Source: CAXMQZ01 sp963707075 (lineage in GTDB: Bacteria > Acidobacteriota > Thermoanaerobaculia > Multivoradales > JAHEKO01). From it: a stretch of 64,000 nt of DNA. Positions within the stretch are counted from its first letter, which is position 1. Each line of letters begins with the position of its first letter. The stretch is from contig CAVPOX010000002.1 of the NCBI GenBank assembly GCA_963707075.1, forward strand, positions 186,001 to 250,000, given 5' to 3'. A program made the translations under genes and the position numbers. Shown here one piece after another: positions 8,202 to 17,448 of the stretch. The notes below the pieces were generated by a model. That model searched no databases, was not told the DNA's origin, and saw only the letters and a list, made by a program, of their open reading frames with translations.

Positions 8202-9855
8202 TCCCGTCGTCTGCACGATCGTCTCGAACAACTACCTGGCCTTCGCGCGGGTTCTGGTCGATTCGCTTCTGGCCAAGTATCCGGGTATCGAGGCTTGGGT
8301 CCTCATCGTCGACGAGCCAGCGGACTCGATCGATTACTCGGCTGAGAAGTTTCAGGTCCTGTTCGCCCATGAACTGGGAATACCTGCTTTCCGCCACTTC
8401 GCGTTCAAGTACTCGCTCATCGAGCTCAATACGGCCGTAAAGCCTTACTTTTTGGCCTACCTGAGCCGAAAATCAGCTGCGGAATCGGTGATCTACTTCG
8501 ATCCCGACATCAAGATCTATGGCGAGCTGGCTCCGCTTTTCGAGTTGACCCGAGACTTCAATCTGGTTCTCACGCCTCACCTGCTCGAACCCCTCCGCGA
8601 CGACAAGCGGCCGTCGGAGCGCAGCATCCTCCTCTCGGGGGTCTACAATCTCGGTTTCCTCGGATTGCGCTTCAACCAGGAGACTCTGGAGTTTCTCGAG
8701 TGGTGGCAACAGAAATTGTACGCTCACTGCCTGCATCGGGTCGCCGACGGCCTGTTCGTCGATCAGCGTTGGATGGATCTGGCCCCAGGATTCGTCTCCA
8801 GGGTCCATATTCTCAGGGACCCGGGATACAACATGGCCTACTGGAATCTGGCCAACCGACACCTGACCGCGAGGTCTGGGGACTGGTATGTCAATGACGT
8901 GCCCCTGCGGTTCTTCCACTTCAGCGGCATCGCGGTCGATGACGTGGAGAAGATCTCCAAGTATCAGGACCGCTACAAGCTCCGCGACCGGCCCGACCTG
9001 AAGCCGCTGATCGAGGGCTACAGGCAGGACCTGATCGAGGCCGGCCATCGGAAGATCGAAGGCGTCGACTACACCTACGGTCGGTTTGGCAATGGCGTCG
9101 CCATCCCGGAGGTGGCGAGATCCGAGCTGTGGAGGCAGGACGCAAGCGGGGACCGCTGGCCCGATCCATTCGAGGTTTCTGGGGCCGAGTCCTATCTGGA
9201 TTGGTTGTCACAGACCGTCGATAGGGAGGACGAGGGCACGGCACTGCCAAGGATTGCACTCCTCCTTTGGGAGAATCGCAAAGACCTGCAAAAGGCCTTT
9301 CCTGCACCGCTGGGTGACGACCACGAGGAGTTTGTACGTTGGATCCTCTCCGGTGAGCCGGCAGCGTCGGGCCTCGAGCCTGTCTGGTTTTCCGATCTCG
9401 CGGCAACCTTCAAGAACAGGAGGATTCGCCTGCAGCCCACCGGGACCAACCTGCAGTCTCGAAGCGACGCTCCAACGGACGAGCTGGAGGGCATGACTCG
9501 TCTCGATCTCCAGACCCTGGGCGCCGACGCGAGCTTCGACGCTCGGCAGCAGCCCCTGATACCCAAGATGGCCATGCTGATCTGGGAGGATCGCCACGAC
9601 ATTCATGAAGCGTTTCAAGCTCCACTGGGACAGTCCAGGCGAGCCTTCGCCCGTTGGTACACGACCTTTGCTGCTTTGGAGTACCAAATCCCTGAAGCCT
9701 TGGTCCGGCCGACTCGGCGCACCATGCCGATCCGCGATCAACTGTATGCCTCACTCTGGCGCACCCTTGCACAACGGGGCCATATCCGCTACATCCCACA
9801 GGGGTCATGGCGCCAACTCGCCTCGACCGCCAACGGAGCCCGCAGGCAGACATGA
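8194..9855 (+). CDS. GT-A fold glycosyltransferase with C-terminal repeat modules
   Basis: 553 residues. Residues 1-290 look like a nucleotide-diphospho-sugar transferase related to GT8, with the metal-binding FDPDIKIYGEL near 108-118. The C-terminal part carries two copies of a roughly 40-residue motif, IALLLWENRKDLQKAFP near 350 and MAMLIWEDRHDIHEAF near 456, each followed by P-L-G and a W. Such L-W-x-x-R-x-D-L repeats accompany transferases in exopolysaccharide loci, but their role is unknown to me. It overlaps the previous gene by eight bases and the next by four (ATGA at 9852). Confidence 0.82.
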   Translation: MGNPVVCTIVSNNYLAFARVLVDSLLAKYPGIEAWVLIVDEPADSIDYSAEKFQVLFAHELGIPAFRHFAFKYSLIELNTAVKPYFLAYLSRKSAAESVIYFDPDIKIYGELAPLFELTRDFNLVLTPHLLEPLRDDKRPSERSILLSGVYNLGFLGLRFNQETLEFLEWWQQKLYAHCLHRVADGLFVDQRWMDLAPGFVSRVHILRDPGYNMAYWNLANRHLTARSGDWYVNDVPLRFFHFSGIAVDDVEKISKYQDRYKLRDRPDLKPLIEGYRQDLIEAGHRKIEGVDYTYGRFGNGVAIPEVARSELWRQDASGDRWPDPFEVSGAESYLDWLSQTVDREDEGTALPRIALLLWENRKDLQKAFPAPLGDDHEEFVRWILSGEPAASGLEPVWFSDLAATFKNRRIRLQPTGTNLQSRSDAPTDELEGMTRLDLQTLGADASFDARQQPLIPKMAMLIWEDRHDIHEAFQAPLGQSRRAFARWYTTFAALEYQIPEALVRPTRRTMPIRDQLYASLWRTLAQRGHIRYIPQGSWRQLASTANGARRQT

Positions 9856-12200
9856 GGCACGACACCGACATCTTCCGTCACGACTACGATCTGGATGCCC
9901 TCGAGAGCATCCGACCGCGCGACCATGACTTCGAGATGCTGGTCACGCCGCGTCTTCGTGAGCACTATGCCGCCGCCTACAAACCGCTGACCTGCAATCT
10001 GATCCGTGCCATAGCCGGTCGCAAGCAGGTCTTCATCGACGTCGGCGCTCACTATGGCTTCTTCTCCATCATCGCGGGCCTGCGCAATCCCGACCTCCAG
10101 ATTCACACCATCGAGCCCTTGATGGAGAACCACCTGGTTCTCCAGCGCAACCTCGAGCTGAACGGGCTTGCCTCGACGGTATGCCACGCGGCTGCCGCCT
10201 CCAATCGGACGGAGCGAGCAAACCTGTACAAGTCTCGCGCCTCTGACGCCTCGGGTTTCTACCAGGATCCCGCGACGCCTGCCCTGGCCGAGACTCGAGT
10301 CCAAACTCTCGAGCTCGCAACCCTTCTCGAAGATCGGGCAGGGGCGCCGACCCTGATCAAGATCGACACCAACGGCCACGAGATCCCGGTCCTCGAGGGG
10401 CTCGCAGATGCCCTGAGGGGCAATGGGGACGCGACGTTGATTGTGGGGGTCAGTCCAGAGATGCAGCAGCGCGCGGGTTACGACCCGGATGATCTCCTGC
10501 AACAGCTCGAGCAAATGGGCTTTGCTTCTTTCCTGATGCAGGAAACAGGGCCGCGGCTGATCCGAGTCGATTCGACCCGCGATTGGCTCGACCTGATTCC
10601 GGCCGACGGGACCGGCAACCTCTATTGTCGCCCCAGAGAAACCTCGATGAGCATCTGTTTCATGGCCCACTCTCATGCACTGGCGGGAGCCGAGCGCGCC
10701 ATGGCCGACCTGGTCACCCAGCTCATCGAGGATCATGGCACGGTTTGCAACGTGGTCATCCCCGGTGATGGTCCGTTGAGGCAGAGGATCGAGCGGGCTG
10801 GAGCCGGAGTCATCCCGGCGGACTACGGCTGGTGGTGCAGCCGCGAGCCCAAGTCCCCTGATGAGATCACCAAGGCGCTCGGCGACGATCTGGTGCGCCT
10901 GCTCGCAAGGACTGTGCCCGAAGTCGAGGCCATACGGCCCGATCTGATCTCGTCGAGCAGCATTGTGATTCCCCACGGCGCTATCCTGGCCGCAACTGTC
11001 GATAAACCCCATGTCTGGCACTTGCGCGAATACGGCAGCGACTACACGTTCTTTCTGCCATCGGAGGAACGCCTGCGATTCATCGAAGATTTCTCCGATG
11101 CGATCTTCACTGCCTCCAAGAGGCTGGGCGAAACGCTCTTCCCACATCTGCAGCGAGATCGCATCGACCACCTCTACCCTGCCATCCAGGTTCCTCAGCT
11201 GGCGGATTCCAAACGCCCCCGCCCAACCGCCCAGACCGACCGGCCACTCTTGCTAGTCGATCTGGCGAGCATTTTCGAAGCCAAGCAACAGGAGATCGAT
11301 ATCCGTGCTGTTGCCGAGCTGGCAAAACGGGGACATCGAGTCGACCTCTTGCTCAAAGGTCCTCAGGATCCTGCCTATGTCCAACGATTACAGGAACTTG
11401 CCGACTCACTGGGGATTTCCGAACAGATCACTTTCGAGGAGTTTTCGGTTGATGTGTGGCCTACAATCGCGCGCGCCGATGCGGTGCTCATTTCGGCACC
11501 GGCACACTGTTTCGGCCGGGTCGCGGCTGAAGGCATGCTGGGCGCCAGACCCGTGATCTACCCGGCATCGACCGATATCTCGGAGTACATGGCCGACGGT
11601 GTCACCGGACTGGCCTACGCCGCCAGCAACGCGCAGGATATGGCTGAAAAGGTCGAGCGCCTCGTCCAGGATCCCGTTTTGCGTGAAACACTTGGAAAGG
11701 CCGCCCGCGCAAAGGCCGTGGAGCTCTTCACCCGTCGAGGCTTCGCCGACAAGTTCATCGAGCGAGCCCGCAAACTGGCAGACGAAGGTCCCGCGATCCG
11801 ACCGTCTCTGCCCGCCATGTTTATCGACAGCCTGACCCTCGGCATCCAACACCTCGACCAACACGGTCTCGAACTCGAGAAGCGTGCGGTCGCGCGGGAT
11901 GAAGAGCTGGCTGCAGCCAGGAAGACACTCGCCGCCCGGGAGACCGAGATCGCCGCCTTGAAAACAGAGAACGCTGCCTTGAATTCGGCCATCGCGGCCA
12001 AGGATGAAGAGCTCGGCTCGATCAAGCCGGTGCTGGCCGACAAGGAGGAAGAGTTGGCGGCGATAAAACCGGTGCTGGCAGCTCGTGATGTGGAGCTCGT
12101 CAACATCAAGGCCGAGTTGGACAGCATGCGCGATAGACTCGACCGGCTTCTGTCCACTCGACTCGGCCGGTGGGCGGCCAGTATGACAAAGGCGGAATAA
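9852..12200 (+). CDS. FkbM-family methyltransferase / GT4 glycosyltransferase fusion with C-terminal coiled coil
   Basis: 782 residues from ATG 9852, chosen because it gives an ATGA overlap with the previous stop; an in-frame ATG at 9807 would overlap by 49 bases. Residues about 45-250 form an FkbM SAM-dependent methyltransferase (VFIDVGAHYGFFSII, then IHTIEPLMENHLVLQRNLEL and LIKIDTNGHEIPVLEG). Residues about 260-640 form a GT4 glycosyltransferase (FMAHSHALAGAERAMADL at its start, HCFGRVAAEGMLGARPVIYP in the donor site). Residues about 670-770 are coiled coil with three 14-residue repeats of the pattern x-x-IK-x-x-L. The fusion would link sugar transfer and O-methylation in one chain. Confidence 0.85.
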   Translation: MRHDTDIFRHDYDLDALESIRPRDHDFEMLVTPRLREHYAAAYKPLTCNLIRAIAGRKQVFIDVGAHYGFFSIIAGLRNPDLQIHTIEPLMENHLVLQRNLELNGLASTVCHAAAASNRTERANLYKSRASDASGFYQDPATPALAETRVQTLELATLLEDRAGAPTLIKIDTNGHEIPVLEGLADALRGNGDATLIVGVSPEMQQRAGYDPDDLLQQLEQMGFASFLMQETGPRLIRVDSTRDWLDLIPADGTGNLYCRPRETSMSICFMAHSHALAGAERAMADLVTQLIEDHGTVCNVVIPGDGPLRQRIERAGAGVIPADYGWWCSREPKSPDEITKALGDDLVRLLARTVPEVEAIRPDLISSSSIVIPHGAILAATVDKPHVWHLREYGSDYTFFLPSEERLRFIEDFSDAIFTASKRLGETLFPHLQRDRIDHLYPAIQVPQLADSKRPRPTAQTDRPLLLVDLASIFEAKQQEIDIRAVAELAKRGHRVDLLLKGPQDPAYVQRLQELADSLGISEQITFEEFSVDVWPTIARADAVLISAPAHCFGRVAAEGMLGARPVIYPASTDISEYMADGVTGLAYAASNAQDMAEKVERLVQDPVLRETLGKAARAKAVELFTRRGFADKFIERARKLADEGPAIRPSLPAMFIDSLTLGIQHLDQHGLELEKRAVARDEELAAARKTLAARETEIAALKTENAALNSAIAAKDEELGSIKPVLADKEEELAAIKPVLAARDVELVNIKAELDSMRDRLDRLLSTRLGRWAASMTKAE

Positions 12201-12213
12201 GCGGAATAAGACG

Positions 12214-13086
12214 ATGAAGGGAATCATTCTGGCCGGGGGGGCCGGCACAAGGCTCCTCCCATTGACTCGCGGCATCAGCAAGCAGCTGATGGCGGTTTAC
12301 GACAAGCCGATGATCTATTACCCGCTGTCGACCCTGATGCATGCCGGAATTCGTGAGATCCTGGTCATCACGACTCCTCGGGATCTCGAGGCATTTCAGT
12401 CGTTTCTCGGGGACGGGTCGCAGTGGGGAATCTCGCTCGTATTCAAGACCCAGGAGCAACCCGAAGGCATCGCCCAGGCCTTCCTCATCGGTGAAAGGTT
12501 CATTGACGACGGTCCGGTGAGCCTCGTGCTCGGGGACAACATCTTCTATGGCGAGGACCTCACAGACAAGCTGCAAGGAGCCGCCCAGCGAACGGACGGG
12601 GCAACGGTCTTTGGCTACTACGTGACCGACCCCGAGCGGTACGGCGTGGTCAGCTTCGACCGGACCGGCCGCGCTCTCGACATCGAGGAAAAGCCCGCCA
12701 AGCCGAAGTCGCACTACGCTGTGACGGGGCTCTATTTCTATGACCAGCAGGTGGTGGAGATCGCCAGAAACCTCGAACCCTCTGCTCGGGGCGAGCTCGA
12801 GATCACGGACGTCAACCGTCGATATCTCGATCAGGGCAAACTGCAGGTGGAGATTCTCGGGCGAGGCACCGCCTGGCTGGATACCGGCACCCAGGATTCG
12901 CTGCTGGACGCCGCTGTCTTCGTGCGTGTGATCGAGAAGCGGCAAGGGCTCAAGATCGCCTGCCCGGAAGAGATCGCCTTCCGGATGAACTACATCACAG
13001 ACAACGAGCTCGACAAGCTCGCAGAGGCCTATGGCGACAGCAGTTACGGCCTTTACCTCAAGGGTGTGATCGAGGACGAGAGGTGA
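12214..13086 (+). CDS. rfbA: glucose-1-phosphate thymidylyltransferase
   Basis: 290 residues, the standard RfbA/RmlA length. It joins dTTP and glucose-1-phosphate to make dTDP-glucose, the first step of dTDP-L-rhamnose synthesis. The N-terminal signature GIILAGGAGTRLLPLT is intact, followed by KQLMAVYDKPMIYYPLSTLM and the allosteric-site region TAWLDTGTQDSLLDAAVFV. It is preceded by a short tandem repeat of GCGGAATAA and starts 13 bases after the fusion gene. Its stop overlaps the GTG start of rfbC by four bases. Confidence 0.97.
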   Translation: MKGIILAGGAGTRLLPLTRGISKQLMAVYDKPMIYYPLSTLMHAGIREILVITTPRDLEAFQSFLGDGSQWGISLVFKTQEQPEGIAQAFLIGERFIDDGPVSLVLGDNIFYGEDLTDKLQGAAQRTDGATVFGYYVTDPERYGVVSFDRTGRALDIEEKPAKPKSHYAVTGLYFYDQQVVEIARNLEPSARGELEITDVNRRYLDQGKLQVEILGRGTAWLDTGTQDSLLDAAVFVRVIEKRQGLKIACPEEIAFRMNYITDNELDKLAEAYGDSSYGLYLKGVIEDER

Positions 13087-13640
13087 ACACCCCGAGCTTC
13101 ATTCCTACAGCCATCCCAGAGGTCCTGGAGGTGGTGCCACGGGCCTTTGAAGATTCTCGCGGCTTCTTTCTCGAGAGTTGGAACGCCCGCTCCTTCGCCC
13201 ACGGCGGTCTCGATGTCGATTTTGTTCAGGACAACCACTCCCGATCGGCCCGGGGAATCCTGCGAGGCCTCCACTACCAGGTGCTGCAGCCCCAGGGAAA
13301 GCTGGTCAGAGTGGTCGACGGAGAAGTGTTCGATGTAGCCGTCGATCTGCGACGCAGCTCGCCTACTTTCAAGCATTGGGTGGGCGTCTTCCTCTCGGCA
13401 TCCAGACACAACATGCTCTGGGTCCCACCCGGATTCGCGCACGGCTTCTATGTCACCAGCGAAAGGGCCGATCTGCTCTACAAGTGCACGGACTACTACG
13501 CGCCGGACGACGACCACACCCTGTGTTGGAACGATCCCGAGATCGGTATCGAATGGCCACTCGTCGATGGCCAGAGTCCCGTCCTGTCTGACAAGGATGC
13601 CAACGGCAAGCGATTGCCGAATGCGGTGACCTTCCCTTGA
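13083..13640 (+). CDS. rfbC: dTDP-4-dehydrorhamnose 3,5-epimerase
   Basis: 185 residues, usual length. It epimerises C3 and C5 of dTDP-4-keto-6-deoxyglucose. The cupin motifs are present: FVQDNHSRSARGILRGLHYQ with the catalytic His, FDVAVDLRRSSPTFKHWVGV, and PPGFAHGFYV with the second conserved His. It starts with GTG inside the rfbA stop (GTGA) and ends within the TTGA start of rfbD, so the four rfb genes are translationally coupled. Confidence 0.97.
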   Translation: MNTPSFIPTAIPEVLEVVPRAFEDSRGFFLESWNARSFAHGGLDVDFVQDNHSRSARGILRGLHYQVLQPQGKLVRVVDGEVFDVAVDLRRSSPTFKHWVGVFLSASRHNMLWVPPGFAHGFYVTSERADLLYKCTDYYAPDDDHTLCWNDPEIGIEWPLVDGQSPVLSDKDANGKRLPNAVTFP

Positions 13641-14515
13641 GGACACTGATCACAGGCGCCGGCGGCCAGCTCGGTCGCGAGCTGCAGTCGACATGCCCGG
13701 ATGGGGTCGAGCTGGTGGCTTGCGACCTGGCAGAGCTCGACATCTCGGATACCCACCGATTGGAAACGACCTTGGGCGATCTGCGCCCTGCAGTGGTGAT
13801 CAATGCCGCCGCCTACACCGCGGTCGATCGGGCCGAGCAGGAGAAGGACAAGGCCTTCGCCGTCAACGCCACAGGAGCAGGCAACCTCGCTCGGGTCGCC
13901 GAGTCCCTGGGTGCGCGGATGATCCACATCTCCACCGACTTCGTCTTCGCCGGCGAGCGCAACCGGTCCTACCCTCCCGATGCGGAGACCGATCCGCTCG
14001 GCGTCTACGGTGCGAGCAAGCTGGCTGGCGAGCTCGCGGTCATGGAAGCCACGAACGAACGGGCATTGGTGCTGCGCACGGCCTGGGTCTACTCTCGCTT
14101 CGGTCAGAACTTCGTCAAGACGATGTTGCGGCTGATGGCGGAACGCCCCGAGCTGACGGTGGTGTGTGATCAGATCGGGACTCCCACCTGGGCTCGTGGG
14201 CTGGCAACCGTGATCTGGTCAGCCTGCGAACATCAGGGCGTCTCCGGTATATACCACTGGACCGATGCCGGCGTGGCTTCGTGGTACGACTTCGCGATCG
14301 CCATCCAGGATGAAGCCACGCTCCTCGGCCTGGCGCATCGGGGCACCGCTATCGCACCGATCAGCAGTGAAGACTACCCGACCCCGGCACGGAGGCCTCG
14401 ATTCAGTGTTCTCGACACCACGGCCACGAGCCGGGATCTCGATATCCAGCCGACGCATTGGCGCCACCAACTAAAATCGATGCTGCAGGACCTGCATGAA
14501 TACGGAGAGAACTGA
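13637..14515 (+). CDS. rfbD: dTDP-4-dehydrorhamnose reductase
   Basis: 292 residues. It reduces dTDP-4-keto-L-rhamnose to dTDP-L-rhamnose with NAD(P)H. The Rossmann start is TLITGAGGQLGRELQ, with VVINAAAYTAVDRAEQE, the catalytic Thr in HISTDFVFAGE and the Y-x3-K pair in YGASK. It starts at TTG 13637, overlapping the rfbC stop by four bases, and ends directly before the rfbB ATG. Confidence 0.96.
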   Translation: MRTLITGAGGQLGRELQSTCPDGVELVACDLAELDISDTHRLETTLGDLRPAVVINAAAYTAVDRAEQEKDKAFAVNATGAGNLARVAESLGARMIHISTDFVFAGERNRSYPPDAETDPLGVYGASKLAGELAVMEATNERALVLRTAWVYSRFGQNFVKTMLRLMAERPELTVVCDQIGTPTWARGLATVIWSACEHQGVSGIYHWTDAGVASWYDFAIAIQDEATLLGLAHRGTAIAPISSEDYPTPARRPRFSVLDTTATSRDLDIQPTHWRHQLKSMLQDLHEYGEN

Positions 14516-15616
14516 ATGATGTCTCGATTACTGGTCACGGGTGGAGCGGGCTTTATCGGCACGAACTTTGTGCACTACTGGCGGCGCCACCATCCGGAGG
14601 ATCCGATCGTTGTTGTCGACGCCCTGACCTACGCGGGCAATCCCGCCAACCTGGAAGGCGTGATGGGTACCGAGGGGTTCCGCTTCGTCCACGGAGACAT
14701 TCGAGATCAGGAACTGGTGGAGTCCCTGCTGCGCAAGGAGGCGATCGATACCATCGTCCACTTCGCGGCCGAATCCCACGTCGACCGGTCCATCTCCGGT
14801 CCCGACATCTTCGTCGACGTCAATATCGGCGGCACTCACAGCATGCTGAAAGCAGCCAGAGCGGTGTGGCTCTCCGATGCCATCGAGCCTCACCGCTTCC
14901 ACCACGTCTCCACGGATGAAGTCTACGGTTCGCTCGGGCCCGAGGAACCGGCATTCTCCGAGACCACACCCTACGCACCCAACTCACCCTACGCCGCCAG
15001 CAAGGCCGCTTCGGACCACCTGGTGCGCGCCTACCATCACACCTACGGGCTGGCCACGACGATCAGTAATTGCTCGAACAATTATGGTCCCTATCAGTTC
15101 CCCGAGAAGCTGATCCCTCTGCTGATCGTCAATCTGCTCGCCGGCAAATCCTTGCCCATCTACGGTGACGGGCTCAACATCCGCGATTGGCTCCACGTCG
15201 ATGACCACTGCCGTGGTATCGACTGCGTCTTGCATGCGGGAGAGGTGGGCCAGACCTACAACATTGGCACCGAGAACGAGCTCACCAACCTGGACCTGGT
15301 GCGTACCCTGTGCGGGCTGATGGATCGCCTTTTCGAGCAGGATAGCGACCTCGCAAAACGATTCCCCGCCGCACCGCCTGCCAACAACGAGCGCTGCGAT
15401 ACCGCGATCACCTATGTCACCGATCGCCCGGGCCACGATCGTCGATACGCCATCGATAACCGTCGTATCGCACGCGAGCTCGGTTATCGGGTCGAGATCA
15501 CCTTCGAACAGGGGCTGAAGTCCACGGTTCGCTGGTTCCTGGATCACGAGCCCTGGTGGCGAGCCATCATGGACGAGTCCTACCGCGACTGGATCGACCA
15601 GCAGTACCAGAGCTGA
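14516..15616 (+). CDS. rfbB: dTDP-glucose 4,6-dehydratase
   Basis: 366 residues. It makes dTDP-4-keto-6-deoxyglucose from dTDP-glucose with bound NAD. Motifs are LLVTGGAGFIGTNFVHYW, FAAESHVDRSI, the catalytic HVSTDEVYGSLG and YAASKAASDHLVRAYHHTYG, and NCSNNYGPYQFPEKLIPL, all typical. It is the last of rfbACDB, and the order A-C-D-B with coupled starts indicates one rhamnose operon feeding the upstream glycosyltransferases. Two adjacent ATG codons (14516, 14519) could both serve. Confidence 0.97.
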   Translation: MMSRLLVTGGAGFIGTNFVHYWRRHHPEDPIVVVDALTYAGNPANLEGVMGTEGFRFVHGDIRDQELVESLLRKEAIDTIVHFAAESHVDRSISGPDIFVDVNIGGTHSMLKAARAVWLSDAIEPHRFHHVSTDEVYGSLGPEEPAFSETTPYAPNSPYAASKAASDHLVRAYHHTYGLATTISNCSNNYGPYQFPEKLIPLLIVNLLAGKSLPIYGDGLNIRDWLHVDDHCRGIDCVLHAGEVGQTYNIGTENELTNLDLVRTLCGLMDRLFEQDSDLAKRFPAAPPANNERCDTAITYVTDRPGHDRRYAIDNRRIARELGYRVEITFEQGLKSTVRWFLDHEPWWRAIMDESYRDWIDQQYQS

Positions 15617-15639
15617 GTTGGACCTGGAGCTCCACCGCG

Positions 15640-17418
15640 CTAGGGTCCGATAGGCTCTGCTGCTGCCTCGCTAACCTGAAGACGTTGGTCGGCGCTGTAG
15701 GGAAAGAAATCGATCACTTCGCCCTGACGGTTGCGATCCTGCAAAGCGCGCCAGAACTGCGTTCCGAAGAGGTCGCCGTGGTGCCGCTCGAACACCTCCC
15801 GCAAGCGGCCGCGCAGCTCCAGAAAGGTGGCCAGCTCCTCCGGAAAGACATCCTCTGCGGAAACCGAGAACCAGGGTTCGGACGCGAGCTCGTCCTCGGG
15901 GTTGCGAGCAGCAGGGAACTTGCGGAACCGACAGTCACCCAGCGGACAGATCTCGTCATAGTCGTAGAAGACCACACGACCGTGTCGGGTGACTCCAAAG
16001 TTCTTCAGGAGCATGTCACCCGCAAAAATGTTGGCTGCTGCCAGATCCTTCAGGGTGTACCCCCAATCGACGATCGCTGCTTCGACGGCTTCTGAAGGGG
16101 CCTCCTGGATGAAGATATCCAACGGCGTCACGCGCCGACCGATGAAGAGGTGGCGAATCACAACCACCTCATTGTCGACTTCGACGGTGTGACCCGCGCT
16201 CCCTTGCAGTTCTTGCAGCAACTCTCCGGAGAACCGTTCACGGGGAAAGGTCAGGTGCTCGAATTCCTGAAAGTCCACAAGGCGACCGACGCGGTCGTGG
16301 CGCAACACCTCACGGTACTTCTGCATGACTTCGGCTCGGGTGGTGGTCTTGGAGGGTGGAAAGCAGTCGCGGATGACCTTGAAGACGAACTGGAAGGACG
16401 GCAGGGTAAAGACCGACATGACCAGTCCGGGCTGTCCGGGGGCGATCACGAACTGCTCTCCGGATTGCGCCACGACCCGCATCAAATCGCGAAAGAACTC
16501 GGTCTTGCCATGCTTGTGATACCCGAGCGAAACGTAGAGCTCGGCGATGCGCTTGCGTGGCAGTACCGAATGGAGGAATCCGATGACCTCTCTCGGGCTG
16601 GCCACATCGGCATGGATGTACCAGCGCGCGAAACTGAACAGGATGCTGGCCCCTTCTTCGTCCGTCAAGACGGCATCGACGACGAGCCTTCCCTGCTGAT
16701 TGAGAATGGCCAGCACCAATGGCACGACCTCCTCGCCGCGGCGCACTCGTCCAATGACATAGGCTGCCTTGTTTCGAATGAAGACCGGTCGCAGAACGTC
16801 GACGGCTTCGATCTCGGCCGAGCCGAAGACCGTAACGATACTCCGCCCTATTCTCTCTGCTGCAAGTGCTGCATCACGACCGAGATCAGCGTAGGGAACA
16901 CGGAACTCGGCATCCTCCAGGATCCTTCTCACCACGCCGGCGTCGACTCGCCGCACCGCATAAAGACGCGCACTCGCCATCTCCCACCCTTTGTACGGCA
17001 AAGGAAAGTCGACTGCCGTGAAATCGATCGCTGGGTCGACCCCGACATGGGGGAAGACCACGCGGGACAACGAGTTGAAGAAGGTCTGACCCAACTCGAA
17101 GTCATCACGCCCCAGGATGGCGAGGGCGTAGGCCTCTTTCATCGCGGTCCAGAACTCGGGGACGGCTATGTCGTCTGCCAGCTGATCGAGCAGAGCTTCG
17201 TGAGACTCGCTGACGAACTGTCCGTGGAGACCGAGACGTTTGACCGTATCGCGCCGGATTCCCTCCCAGTCGCAGCGCTCGAAGCGCTCGCGCGTGTGCC
17301 GAGTCACCGCTCGGAAACGAGTCTGATAGTCGTCGAAACAGCGATGGACGATGTCGGCTCCGCGAACCGCTAGATCGGCATCAACCACAGCCGGATCATA
17401 GCAATCGTGCTGCGCCAC
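15640..17418 (-). CDS. aceK: isocitrate dehydrogenase kinase/phosphatase
   Basis: 592 residues, near the usual 570-600. The bifunctional enzyme phosphorylates and dephosphorylates isocitrate dehydrogenase, switching carbon between the TCA cycle and the glyoxylate bypass. The catalytic block matches AceK closely: NIFAGDMLLKNFGVTRHGR followed by VVFYDYDEICPLGDCRF, preceded by VIRHLFIGRRVTPLDIFIQE. It ends the minus-strand operon AstE-like/EgtB-like/AceK, 30 bases after the EgtB-like gene. No isocitrate lyase or malate synthase gene is in the window. Confidence 0.95.
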   Translation of the reverse strand: MAQHDCYDPAVVDADLAVRGADIVHRCFDDYQTRFRAVTRHTRERFERCDWEGIRRDTVKRLGLHGQFVSESHEALLDQLADDIAVPEFWTAMKEAYALAILGRDDFELGQTFFNSLSRVVFPHVGVDPAIDFTAVDFPLPYKGWEMASARLYAVRRVDAGVVRRILEDAEFRVPYADLGRDAALAAERIGRSIVTVFGSAEIEAVDVLRPVFIRNKAAYVIGRVRRGEEVVPLVLAILNQQGRLVVDAVLTDEEGASILFSFARWYIHADVASPREVIGFLHSVLPRKRIAELYVSLGYHKHGKTEFFRDLMRVVAQSGEQFVIAPGQPGLVMSVFTLPSFQFVFKVIRDCFPPSKTTTRAEVMQKYREVLRHDRVGRLVDFQEFEHLTFPRERFSGELLQELQGSAGHTVEVDNEVVVIRHLFIGRRVTPLDIFIQEAPSEAVEAAIVDWGYTLKDLAAANIFAGDMLLKNFGVTRHGRVVFYDYDEICPLGDCRFRKFPAARNPEDELASEPWFSVSAEDVFPEELATFLELRGRLREVFERHHGDLFGTQFWRALQDRNRQGEVIDFFPYSADQRLQVSEAAAEPIGP

Positions 17419-17448
17419 CGGGCCACCCGATCGGGCGGGATCTGGCTC

